Source of the DNA: Acidobacteriaceae bacterium
Lineage (GTDB): Bacteria > Acidobacteriota > Terriglobia > Terriglobales > Acidobacteriaceae
Direction: 5' to 3'
Assembly (NCBI GenBank): GCA_003132825.1
Contig: PKYX01000461.1
Coordinates: 161 to 8,339 of the forward strand
Length of the DNA: 8,179 nt
This document shows, one piece after another, positions 1 through 7,121 of this stretch (positions within the stretch are counted from its first letter, which is position 1; every line of letters starts with the position of its first letter). The position numbers and the translations under genes were made by a program. The notes beneath the pieces are model-generated. The model had not been told where the DNA came from. It did no database searches and was given only the letters and a program-made list of their open reading frames with translations.

Positions 1-10
1 AATAACGATT

Positions 11-25
11 TTGCTTGACAAGCAA
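11..25. repeat. Short palindrome over the P1 -35 box
   Basis: Perfect 6-base inverted repeat TTGCTT (11-16) and AAGCAA (20-25) around GAC. Its overlap with the TTGACA of candidate promoter P1 makes an operator conceivable. A 6-base palindrome can also arise by chance, and its left edge is near the window start, so any longer symmetry cannot be judged. Confidence 0.3.
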
Positions 26-44
26 TTTCGAACAGCGGTACAAG
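15..44 (+). promoter_or_regulatory. Candidate promoter P1 with perfect -35
   Basis: A perfect TTGACA (15-20) is followed after 18 bases by TACAAG (39-44), which matches four of six positions of the -10 consensus. The -35 sits inside the palindrome TTGCTT-GAC-AAGCAA (11-25), so a dimeric regulator bound there would cover it. It points toward the receptor gene but is about 240 bases from the start codon. The call rests on consensus matching only. Confidence 0.3.
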
Positions 45-52
45 TGGCGGGC

Positions 53-82
53 CAGAGGTAGTATGTTTAGGTTACGCCTCTG
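53..82 (+). repeat. Stem-loop in the receptor leader
   Basis: CAGAGG (53-58) pairs with CCTCTG (77-82), and inside it GTA (61-63) can pair with TAC (73-75). No T-tract follows, so it is not an intrinsic terminator. It lies downstream of P1 and upstream of P2, and so would be in the transcript only if P1 is used. No known riboswitch or leader family was recognised. Confidence 0.3.
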
Positions 83-90
83 TGTAGACC

Positions 91-121
91 TTGACCTTGT
101 ATCAACTTACAGTGATTTAAT
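91..121 (+). promoter_or_regulatory. Candidate promoter P2 with extended -10
   Basis: TTGACC (91-96, five of six) and TTTAAT (116-121, five of six) are 19 bases apart, and TG at 113-114 gives an extended -10 (TGn) that could compensate for the long spacer. It is the better-scoring of the two candidates and closer to the gene, with transcription expected near base 128 and a leader of about 160 bases. It rests on consensus matching only. Confidence 0.4.
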
Positions 122-274
122 GGTAGTCAAAATCGTCCGATTTGTTGGGAGTCGCCTGATAACGCAACCAGAAGCGGGCATTAGACCCGTGGGGAAGTTT
201 AAAGGTTGCGGAAATCAAGTCGAAAACGGAGCAGCTTGACCCAAGAGTTGCCCACTGCCAGTCGTCCATTATCC

Positions 275-279
275 GGAGG
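275..279 (+). promoter_or_regulatory. Shine-Dalgarno that sets the receptor start
   Basis: GGAGG lies 7 bases before the ATG at 287. It decides between that ATG and a possible TTG start at 206. The ATG also places the positively charged and hydrophobic parts of the signal peptide at the very N-terminus. Confidence 0.85.
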
Positions 280-286
280 CGGATCA

Positions 287-3200
287 ATGATTTCGAATTT
301 GAGTGTTGCTGGTTTGAAGAGGGTCGGAGTAGTAACGGGCTTAGCAATCGTGCTATTTGTGGCCTCGTTTTGCTTCGGCCAACAGTTAACCGGAACGCTG
401 AACGGCACGGCCTACGATCAAAGCGGCGCGGTCATCCCGGATGCCAAAGTGACCATGAAGAATGAGGCTTCGGGGGACATTCGTACAACGATCGCGAACG
501 GTTCGGGATTCTTCTCGATCACCGCGGTGCAGCCGGGCAGTTACACCGTGACTGTTTCCGCCAAGGGCTTCAAAGCTTGGCAGGAAGGCAGCATTGTGTT
601 TTCCCAAGGTGACAACCGGACACTGCCTAATATCAATCTGGCGGTCGGGGGCACCGGACCCGAGACGGTTGAGGTGGTCGCAGGCGCGGATGCAGTGGTT
701 CCCGTCGACACCGCCGAAATCAGCACCACCGTGAACGCCCAGATGGTGGAAGACATTACGCTCCAGGGCCGCGACGCTGGCGAATTGTTGAAGCTCATGC
801 CCGGAATGGCGCTGACTAATGGACTCAGCCAGGGCTCCGGTTTCAACGACAAGGTGGTCGGCACGAACAACGGGCCGGTGGGCGCTTATTCTTCGAACGG
901 CACCCAGCCGTACGGCGCGATGGCTTACATGCTGGACGGTGCTAACTTGGTCGATCCCGGCAACGCGGGAACCCAGATTGCGAATATCAATCAGGACATG
1001 GTTTCCGAAGTTAAGGTTCTGATGTCGTCCTACAGCGCGGAATACGCTAAAGGGCCGGTCATCTTCCAGGCCTTCAGCAAGAGCGGCGGGTCGCAGTATC
1101 ACGGCGAAGGTTATCTGTACGCTCGCAACAGCGACCTCAATTCCGAGGATGCATATTCCCATAGCCAGGGCCTGACCAACCCCTCCGAGTATTATTACTA
1201 CGTGGGCGGTAACGCAGGCGGCCCGATCCCCTTCCTGAACCACGGCCGGAAAAAGCTCTTCTTCTGGGGCGGCTACGAATACATGATCCAGCATCCGGCC
1301 GCGACTCCAATTAACTACAATGTGCCCACACCCGCTCAGTTGGGGGGCGACTTCAGCAACGCCGGCATACCGGCGGGCACGCTGACCCAGTTGCTCAACG
1401 TTTGGCAAGTGGCTTACGAGCCGCTGAGCGGCAACGAGCCGGCCGGCGCCACCAACACATCTGTTCCGGCGGCTGATTTTGATCCGAATATTCTCGGCAT
1501 TGCGAAGTTTTATCCCACACCCAACATTACTCCGTCGGCGACAAACGGTTGGAACAACTACCAATACCTCAACACCACTCCTCAGAACCGTTGGGAAGCC
1601 ACGGGGAAAATCGATTACGCGATCAGCGACAACACCAAATTGACCGGATCTTACACCCGGCAGATCGAAGTTGATCAGCACCCAATTGGCGTTTGGTGGA
1701 CTCCACCGTGGACCTTGCCTTATCCGTCGGGGGTCGCTGCCAACACTACCTCGCAAGAGGTCATGGCGAACTTGACGCACGTATTCAGCCCTACCACGAC
1801 CAATGAATTCGTGTTCACGCTGGCCCGTTACATCAATCCTTCTACGCTCACCGATCCCGCGGCGGCCTCTCGGTCGACCCTCGGATTTAATGTTAAGGGC
1901 CTGTTTAATCATACGACTTCCCAGATACCGAACATCGAAGGTCCCTGGGGTGGTTCATTCCCCAACATCGAGGAATTTTCCTTTGACGGAACCTTGGGGG
2001 GCAACGGCGTATTCGGTGGCATCAAGAAGGATCCGGCAATTTACGACAACGTCACTAAGGTGCTCGGCTCTCACATCCTGAAGGCCGGGTTCTACTGGGA
2101 TACGAGCGAGAACGTCCAAAACGCTGGCGGCCTTTCGCCTGGCGACAACGGTACGTACAATTTAGGTTGGGGTCCGATGAGCACCGGGAACGTCGTCGCA
2201 GACTTCCTCCTGGGGCGCACTGCTAACTACCAACAGGAGACCGCTTTCCCGACCAACGACCTCAAGTTCCACCAGTGGTCGCTGTACGCGCAAGACACGT
2301 TTAAGGCCAACAAACAGTTGACCCTGAACTACGGCCTGCGTTTCGACCATGTGGGCCAGTGGTATGGGACTCCGGAAGGGTTCCAAGTCTGGAATCCAGG
2401 CAGCTATGTCAACGGACCCGCCGGAACTCTAGCCCAAGGCCCGGCAAATACCGGTCTGGAATGGCACGCCATCGACAAGAACATACCGCTCTCAGGTCTG
2501 ACGTCTCCTCTGTTCTACTACGAGCCACGCGTGGGCTTGGCTTATGACATATTCGGAACCGGAAAGACGGTGCTGCGCGCCGGCTTCGCCGTGTTCCGCT
2601 ACCAAATCTCGACGCAGGTCGCGGACGCAGCGACTGGGCCGGAAGCTGCGGTGGCATATACAACTCCAGGAACTACGACTGGCTATGCTCAAGTTAACTC
2701 GGGAGTCGGAGGATTCGTACCTCCGCCAGGATATGGCACCAATCAAGTTGGCGGAAGCGTGGATGCTTTGCAGGAGGGAGACAACAAGACTCCTCTAACC
2801 ATGGACTGGAACGTGACCATATCCCAGGCGCTTCCATGGCGCTCCGTGTTCGAAGTCTCCTACGTCGCCAACAAGAGCGAAAACGAATGGATCGACGGAA
2901 ACAACGGGAAGATCGACGACTTGAATAACATGCTTCCCGGCACGTTCTTCTTGCCCGATCCCACACTTGGGATCAACGTTTCGCCAAGCGGCCTCACTTG
3001 CAACAACAGCGATCCCGGCAAAAACGCGTTAGCTTGCCCCGGTCACGTGGCGAGCTACAATGCCTCCTTTAACTCGAACGACTACCGTCCGTTGAACAAC
3101 TACCAGGATGTTTACCTGTTAACCCACGGCAGCTACGCGAACTACAATTCGCTGCAAGCGTCGTGGCAAAAGCAGTCCGGCCCGATTACCTTCCTGACCA

Positions 3201-4105
3201 ATTACACCTTCAGCAAGGTGCTCGGCATTCGTGACGGACAGACGGATAACGGTCCCGGTAACGGTCCCATCGTCGATCCGTTCTCGATCAAGAACAACTA
3301 CGGGACGCTGGCGTACGATCACCGGCAAATCATCAACCTGGCATATGTCTGGAGACTGCCCAGCTTTGTTCGTGGCAATAAGTTTCTTGGAGGGGCAGTC
3401 GATGGCTGGCAATTCTCTGGCTATACGACACGCCAAAGTGGTGCACCGCTCCAGCCGAACCTCAATGGCAACTTGAACGCCACCTTCCCGGGGCTCACCT
3501 ACCCAACCGCGGGGGCGCCGGACCTTCCGGATAACACCATCAACTTGCCGAATGGTCTGAAGTCGGCGAGCGTCAGCCCGTCCACTTGGTTCGGCACAAG
3601 TTCGATCAACAATCTGCTGCCCTCTCTGACCTGCGACCCGTCAAAGCACTTGGCCAAGGGTCAGTATTTCAACCCCAATTGCTTCTCGGTGCCGGCCTTC
3701 GGGCAGCAAGGCGCGCTCATCTGGCCCGACATGAGTGGTCCGGCTTACTTTGACAGCGATCTGGCGCTCTTCAAGACGTTCAAGATCTCGGAACGACAGA
3801 GCGTGCAGTTCCGTATGTCGGCTACCAACTTCCTGAACCATCCCCTGGCCCAGTTCGGACTGGCCGGCAATGGCGACCAGTCCCTTAACTTCACCAACAA
3901 CTACACCGTACCCATCTCGGGGACGGCCACGGGCGTGGATGGAAACGAATGCGCCTTCCTGGGCTCGCCGGTGGGAGCCGACGGGAACTGCCATCCCAAC
4001 GTGACCGGCATTTCTCCGACCAACACGAATACCACCACTACCGGCAAACCGGGCTTCAAGACGGGCAGCCGAATTATGACTTTCGCCCTCAAGTATTACT
4101 TCTGA
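287..4105 (+). CDS. Oar-like TonB-dependent receptor with carboxypeptidase-regulatory-like domain
   Basis: Predicted outer-membrane TonB-dependent transporter of 1272 residues, in the usual range for acidobacterial Oar-like receptors. Residues 1-31 form a signal peptide (K11 R12, then a hydrophobic core, cleavage probably after SFCFG). Residues about 34-120 form a carboxypeptidase-regulatory-like beta-sandwich (GTAYDQSGAVIPDAKV, later DGFF-like and PGSYTVTV strands). Residues about 125-270 form the plug, with LDGANLVDPGNAG near 216-228 and SSYSAEYAKG followed by SKSGGSQYHGEGY, which are family hallmarks. The rest is a beta-barrel rich in aromatic, Asn and Gly residues, ending in FALKYYF, a C-terminal aromatic as expected for BAM insertion. 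The mature protein has only six cysteines, in three close pairs (905/917, 1116/1132, 1222/1235), likely loop disulfides. The start at 287 is set by GGAGG. The gene ends at a strong terminator. The substrate is unknown; large oligomers or peptides are guesses. No SusD-like partner is present. Confidence 0.93.
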   Translation: MISNLSVAGLKRVGVVTGLAIVLFVASFCFGQQLTGTLNGTAYDQSGAVIPDAKVTMKNEASGDIRTTIANGSGFFSITAVQPGSYTVTVSAKGFKAWQEGSIVFSQGDNRTLPNINLAVGGTGPETVEVVAGADAVVPVDTAEISTTVNAQMVEDITLQGRDAGELLKLMPGMALTNGLSQGSGFNDKVVGTNNGPVGAYSSNGTQPYGAMAYMLDGANLVDPGNAGTQIANINQDMVSEVKVLMSSYSAEYAKGPVIFQAFSKSGGSQYHGEGYLYARNSDLNSEDAYSHSQGLTNPSEYYYYVGGNAGGPIPFLNHGRKKLFFWGGYEYMIQHPAATPINYNVPTPAQLGGDFSNAGIPAGTLTQLLNVWQVAYEPLSGNEPAGATNTSVPAADFDPNILGIAKFYPTPNITPSATNGWNNYQYLNTTPQNRWEATGKIDYAISDNTKLTGSYTRQIEVDQHPIGVWWTPPWTLPYPSGVAANTTSQEVMANLTHVFSPTTTNEFVFTLARYINPSTLTDPAAASRSTLGFNVKGLFNHTTSQIPNIEGPWGGSFPNIEEFSFDGTLGGNGVFGGIKKDPAIYDNVTKVLGSHILKAGFYWDTSENVQNAGGLSPGDNGTYNLGWGPMSTGNVVADFLLGRTANYQQETAFPTNDLKFHQWSLYAQDTFKANKQLTLNYGLRFDHVGQWYGTPEGFQVWNPGSYVNGPAGTLAQGPANTGLEWHAIDKNIPLSGLTSPLFYYEPRVGLAYDIFGTGKTVLRAGFAVFRYQISTQVADAATGPEAAVAYTTPGTTTGYAQVNSGVGGFVPPPGYGTNQVGGSVDALQEGDNKTPLTMDWNVTISQALPWRSVFEVSYVANKSENEWIDGNNGKIDDLNNMLPGTFFLPDPTLGINVSPSGLTCNNSDPGKNALACPGHVASYNASFNSNDYRPLNNYQDVYLLTHGSYANYNSLQASWQKQSGPITFLTNYTFSKVLGIRDGQTDNGPGNGPIVDPFSIKNNYGTLAYDHRQIINLAYVWRLPSFVRGNKFLGGAVDGWQFSGYTTRQSGAPLQPNLNGNLNATFPGLTYPTAGAPDLPDNTINLPNGLKSASVSPSTWFGTSSINNLLPSLTCDPSKHLAKGQYFNPNCFSVPAFGQQGALIWPDMSGPAYFDSDLALFKTFKISERQSVQFRMSATNFLNHPLAQFGLAGNGDQSLNFTNNYTVPISGTATGVDGNECAFLGSPVGADGNCHPNVTGISPTNTNTTTTGKPGFKTGSRIMTFALKYYF

Positions 4106-4133
4106 GGCGTTAGCCGCGAGGTAGAATCATCAA

Positions 4134-4162
4134 CAGGGTGGCTTCGGCCACCCTGTCTTTTT
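4134..4162 (+). terminator. Intrinsic terminator with UUCG tetraloop
   Basis: CAGGGTGGC (4134-4142) pairs perfectly over 9 base pairs with GCCACCCTG (4147-4155) around a TTCG loop closed by C-G, the very stable cUUCGg tetraloop. TCTTTTT (4156-4162) follows at once. It is 28 bases past the receptor stop codon and should end that transcript. The T-tract touches the ATG of the next gene at 4163, so the hairpin fills the place where a ribosome binding site would be. Confidence 0.93.
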
Positions 4163-5839
4163 ATGCCTTCGCTCGGACCTGCCCGGCTTGTCGCCTGTGG
4201 CCTGCTCGTGGCCACGTCTCTTGTTCTCCTGCACGCCTCTGCTCTACCCAGTCCCATTCGATTCGAGCTCAAGAGAATCCCGTTTCGGCTGGAAAATGAC
4301 GAGACACCCGCAAAAAATGCCCCCGAAACCATGGCGGGGGGGGTGGCGGTCTTTGACTACAACGGCGACGGTCGTCCCGACATCTTTTTCACCAACGGCG
4401 CGAACATAGCCTCGCTCAAGAAGGACGATCCGAAATACCGCAACCGCCTCTTCCGCAATGATGGCCATGGCGTGTTCACCGACGTCACCGACGCCGCCGG
4501 CGTGGCCGGCTCCGGCTACGACATGGGCGTGGCCGTCGCCGACTACGACAACGACGGCTATCCTGATATCTTCGTGGCCGGCCTGCATCACAGCACCCTC
4601 TACCACAACAATCGGAATGGCACCTTCACCGACGTCACGGTGAAGTCCGGTCTCGAGGCCAGCCTGAACCGTCCGGACCCGCAATACGGAGCCTTCTGGG
4701 CGATTACCGCCGCCTGGGTGGACGTGAACAATGACGGCCTACTGGACCTGTTTGTGGTCAACTACATGCAGTGGAGCTATGACGTACACCCACTATGCGG
4801 ATTTCAAGGGGTCGCGGACTACTGTAATCCAAAGTTTTATAAGGGCCAGCCGAATCAGCTCTTCCTGAACAAAGGCGACGGCACCTTCGAGGACGTTTCC
4901 CAAGCCTGGGGCATTCGCGAACATGCCGGAAAGGGCATGGGGGTTGGCGTCGCCGACTACGATCTGGATGGCCGCCCGGACCTATTCGTGACCAATGACG
5001 CTTCCTACAATTCGCTGTTTCACAACCTGGGGAACCGGTTCGAAGAGGTGGCTTTTGAAACTGGCGTCGCTCTTCCGGAAGATGGGAACTTTATTTCCGG
5101 GATGGGTCTGGACTTTCGCGACTTCAACAACGACGGCTATCCCGATATTGTTTTCGTCGCGCTGAACAACCAGACCTTCCCTCTGTTCCAGAATACGGGC
5201 AAAGGCGATTTTCGCGAGGTCACGAGCCCGAGCGGCATGCGGGACGCCAGCTTGCAGATGTCGGGATTCGGGGCGGGTCTTTATGATTTCGACAATGATG
5301 GATGGAAAGACTTGTTCGTGACCCGCGGCCACGTGGAATCGATTTCGATGCCGAGCCAGCCGGTCGATCAGTACAACACGGTGTTTCATAACCCCGGCCC
5401 CAGCGGAAAGTGGGTAGCGCTGACCCAGGAGGCCGGACTCGACGCGGCCCCTGCCGCCCGCCATCGGGGCTGCGCTTTCGGCGACCTGGACGGGGATGGG
5501 CGCATTGACGTCGTCACCACGGCCCTCGGCCAGGAGGCGGAGATCTGGATGAATCGCAGCCAGCAGTCCGGCCACTGGCTCGACATTGCGCTGCGCGGCA
5601 CCAAGAGCAATCGCGACGGTATCGGCGCCCGCGTCAAGGTCGTGACCAAAGGCGGCGCGCAATACAACCACATGACCACCAGCGTTGGTTATGCCTCATC
5701 GAGCGACGGGCCGGTGCACTTCGGCCTGGGCGCCGACAGCCGGGCGCAACGAATCGAGATTCACTGGCCTTCGGGCATCGTCCAAACCCTCGAGGACGTC
5801 GATGGGGATCGCATTTTGAAGGTTACCGAACCCGACTAG
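4163..5839 (+). CDS. Secreted CRTAC1-type FG-GAP propeller protein with ASPIC/UnbV domain
   Basis: Predicted exported calcium-binding beta-propeller protein of 558 residues. Residues 1-28 look like a signal peptide (R8, hydrophobic 9-25, ending HASA). Seven FG-GAP-type calcium loops of the form DxDxDGxxD or close variants lie near residues 65, 127, 187, 265, 320, 375 and 441, enough for a seven-bladed propeller. Between blades are typical LFRNDGHGVFTDVT-like and LFLNKGDGTFEDVS-like strands. C212 and C221 fit the Cys pair common in this family. Residues about 483-552 match ASPIC/UnbV (NRDGIGARVKV, then GYASSSDGPVHFGLG and IHWPSG). The biochemical role of the family in bacteria is poorly known; adhesion or glycan binding is inference. 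The start is uncertain: the ATG follows a terminator with no Shine-Dalgarno. GTG at 4208 or ATG at 4331 are alternatives, but the first would give a signal peptide without positive charge and the second would remove it. A run of eight Gs (4336-4343) lies at codons 58-61. Confidence 0.92.
   Translation: MPSLGPARLVACGLLVATSLVLLHASALPSPIRFELKRIPFRLENDETPAKNAPETMAGGVAVFDYNGDGRPDIFFTNGANIASLKKDDPKYRNRLFRNDGHGVFTDVTDAAGVAGSGYDMGVAVADYDNDGYPDIFVAGLHHSTLYHNNRNGTFTDVTVKSGLEASLNRPDPQYGAFWAITAAWVDVNNDGLLDLFVVNYMQWSYDVHPLCGFQGVADYCNPKFYKGQPNQLFLNKGDGTFEDVSQAWGIREHAGKGMGVGVADYDLDGRPDLFVTNDASYNSLFHNLGNRFEEVAFETGVALPEDGNFISGMGLDFRDFNNDGYPDIVFVALNNQTFPLFQNTGKGDFREVTSPSGMRDASLQMSGFGAGLYDFDNDGWKDLFVTRGHVESISMPSQPVDQYNTVFHNPGPSGKWVALTQEAGLDAAPAARHRGCAFGDLDGDGRIDVVTTALGQEAEIWMNRSQQSGHWLDIALRGTKSNRDGIGARVKVVTKGGAQYNHMTTSVGYASSSDGPVHFGLGADSRAQRIEIHWPSGIVQTLEDVDGDRILKVTEPD
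4336..4343 (+). repeat. Poly-G tract (G8) inside the propeller gene
   Basis: Eight consecutive Gs encode part of A58-G59-G60-V61, immediately before the first calcium loop. The frame is intact as read, since the signal peptide lies upstream and all seven FG-GAP motifs downstream in the same frame. Gain or loss of one G would truncate the protein soon after residue 60. Synonymous glycine codons such as GGC could break the run but are not used here. Confidence 0.9.
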
Positions 5840-5900
5840 AAGAGCATTCAGCCCTTAGCTTTTAGCTTACCGCGGGGAGGGCGCGATAGGAACCTGCTGG
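5840..5900. other. Short convergent intergenic gap with tandem heptamer
   Basis: The gap separates the stop codons of the propeller gene (+) and the TPR gene (-). It contains two tandem copies of TTAGCTT (5855-5861 and 5862-5868). I see only a poor hairpin (AAGAGC near 5840 against GCTTTT near 5858, with a wobble pair and a 12-base loop) and no good T-tract for either strand, so how the two converging transcripts end is not evident. Confidence 0.5.
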
Positions 5901-7004
5901 CTAACGCGTTCCCGGGCCCTTAGCCTGTTGTTCGGCGGTAATGCGCTCGACAATTTGCCGTTCATTGGCTCCGTCCTGCGGACGGTGCAGCTTGTAATAG
6001 AGAGACGCCAGTTCCACGTGCGGCTCGAGCCAACTAGGATCCTCTTTGACGACCTTTTCCAGTTCCTCAGCCGCCGCTTCGTATTGTCCGGTGGAGCTTT
6101 CGAGCATGCCAACTTCATAGCCGGCCATGGTCGAAGAAGGGTCCAGTTGCAGTGCCCTCTCCAGATAGGTCTTAGCCTCCTCCAGCTCCCGACGCTTGTA
6201 AAGTATGGCGCCCAGGTAGAGGTTCGCAGTGAAGTCGTCTGGGTTGAGTTTGAGAGCTTCCCGGAAAGCTGATTCCGCCGCCTTCACATCCCCGCTCTTG
6301 TCACGCGCCGTGCCGGCCAGCGAGTAGATGCCCGGAAGCTTCGGGTCGAGAGCCAGCGCAGCATCGAGATCGTGCCGAGCGGGCTCGAATTCGTTCAGTT
6401 CGAGCAGGGTAGACCCGGCCAGCAGATAGGCATCGGCGCTGTGGCTTCGGTCGGCAACCTTCTCGATCCGGGCGACGCCCTCGCGACGCCTGCCGCCCTG
6501 GATCAGGGCGGATCCGAGGACGTATTCAAAATCCAGATTCTGCGGGTTTGCGCCCTCGAGCGGCTCGAGCATCGTCACCGCGTCGGCCGCCTTTCCCAGG
6601 CGCGTCTCAGTGTCCCCGAGGAGGATCGCGACCTGGAGGTTTTTCGGCTGCGCCCCATGCAGAGTCTCGAATTGCTGCTGTGCGTTTTTGAAGTCGCCCT
6701 TCTTGTAATATGCCAGAGCCAGATCCAAAAGGACGGCGTTTTTCTGCGGCGCGGAGGGCAGCGCTCTGGTGTATTCCGCGATGGCCGCATCGAACTGCCC
6801 GACATGAACCAGAGCGGCCCCGAGATTCACTCTGGCTTCGACGGCATTTGGCCGCAGTTCGAGCACCTGGCGGTACTGGCGGATCGCCGTCTGGAAATCT
6901 CCGTGCTGTTGCGCCTCGATCGCGCTCTTGAGCAGTTGGTCGGGGTCGGCTGGCTGTGCCGCGGCCAAAGCGGCGAACAGCGCCAGGGTGAGCAGAATCC
7001 GCAT
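5901..7004 (-). CDS. Exported tetratricopeptide-repeat protein
   Basis: A protein of 367 residues built almost entirely of TPRs. Residues 1-16 are a short signal peptide (MRILLTLALFAALAAAQ, cleavage probably after AAA). About ten consecutive 34-residue repeats follow, starting near residues 20, 54, 88, 122, 156, 189, 223, 257, 291 and 325. They show the usual A-x-x-G at helix A, an aromatic in helix B and a closing Pro (LRPN, LDPK, LNPD, LDPS, EDPS). The C-terminus is a short charged tail. TPR solenoids bind peptides or scaffold complexes, and export suggests the periplasm. The start at 7004 is preferred over a TTG at 7064 because it begins the signal peptide, although the upstream AGGGA is only 2 bases from the ATG, closer than normal. 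The gene converges on the propeller gene; TPR and ASPIC/UnbV proteins often neighbour each other in Acidobacteriota, but a physical partnership here is inference. Confidence 0.9.
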   Translation of the reverse strand: MRILLTLALFAALAAAQPADPDQLLKSAIEAQQHGDFQTAIRQYRQVLELRPNAVEARVNLGAALVHVGQFDAAIAEYTRALPSAPQKNAVLLDLALAYYKKGDFKNAQQQFETLHGAQPKNLQVAILLGDTETRLGKAADAVTMLEPLEGANPQNLDFEYVLGSALIQGGRRREGVARIEKVADRSHSADAYLLAGSTLLELNEFEPARHDLDAALALDPKLPGIYSLAGTARDKSGDVKAAESAFREALKLNPDDFTANLYLGAILYKRRELEEAKTYLERALQLDPSSTMAGYEVGMLESSTGQYEAAAEELEKVVKEDPSWLEPHVELASLYYKLHRPQDGANERQIVERITAEQQAKGPGTR

Positions 7005-7121
7005 CGTCCCTAGGATAGCGCAATTGTGATGCGGTTTTCGCGCAACGGTCGGGGACGACGGCAACCAACCCGCCAGAGAAGTATCCTTAGAATAATCCCA
7101 TCGCCCGTACGGTTCATTCGG

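Larger units (their letters stand above)
1..286. other. Non-coding leader region upstream of the TonB-dependent receptor
   Basis: No convincing gene lies here. The bases are visibly richer in A and T than the coding DNA that follows, which is usual for a regulatory leader. It holds two candidate sigma-70-like promoters (15-44 and 91-121), a short palindrome over the first -35 (11-25), a stem-loop (53-82) and the receptor's Shine-Dalgarno (275-279). Open frames that cross it start at TTG or lack a ribosome binding site, and give no recognisable protein. Either promoter would leave a long 5' untranslated region of about 160 to 235 bases. Confidence 0.6.

Noticed and set aside
24..29. Lipobox reading of the receptor signal peptide around C29 (near base 371)
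   Set aside because: Residue numbers are given here: phenylalanine precedes C29 where a lipobox needs Gly, Ala or Ser, so a signal peptidase I site after G31 is more likely.
175..189. CGGG/CCCG hairpin as a terminator
   Set aside because: The stem has only four base pairs with a seven-base loop and no T-tract after it.
206..286. N-terminal extension of the receptor from a TTG at 206
   Set aside because: It would bury the signal peptide 27 residues inside and has no ribosome binding site; the ATG at 287 has GGAGG 7 bases upstream.
386..1912. 508-codon open frame on the minus strand inside the receptor gene
   Set aside because: It is fully antisense to a clear receptor gene, rich in Arg, His and Val without any domain, and explained by the codon usage of the opposite strand.
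4982..5671. 229-codon minus-strand open frame inside the propeller gene
   Set aside because: Antisense shadow of the repeated Asp/Gly codons of the FG-GAP protein; no recognisable domain.
6372..7013. 213-codon plus-strand open frame across the TPR gene
   Set aside because: Antisense shadow of a clear TPR protein; no domain, no ribosome binding site evidence.
7005..7064. N-terminal extension of the TPR protein from a TTG at 7064
   Set aside because: The 20 extra residues precede a normal signal peptide and begin at a rare start codon; the ATG at 7004 begins the signal peptide directly.
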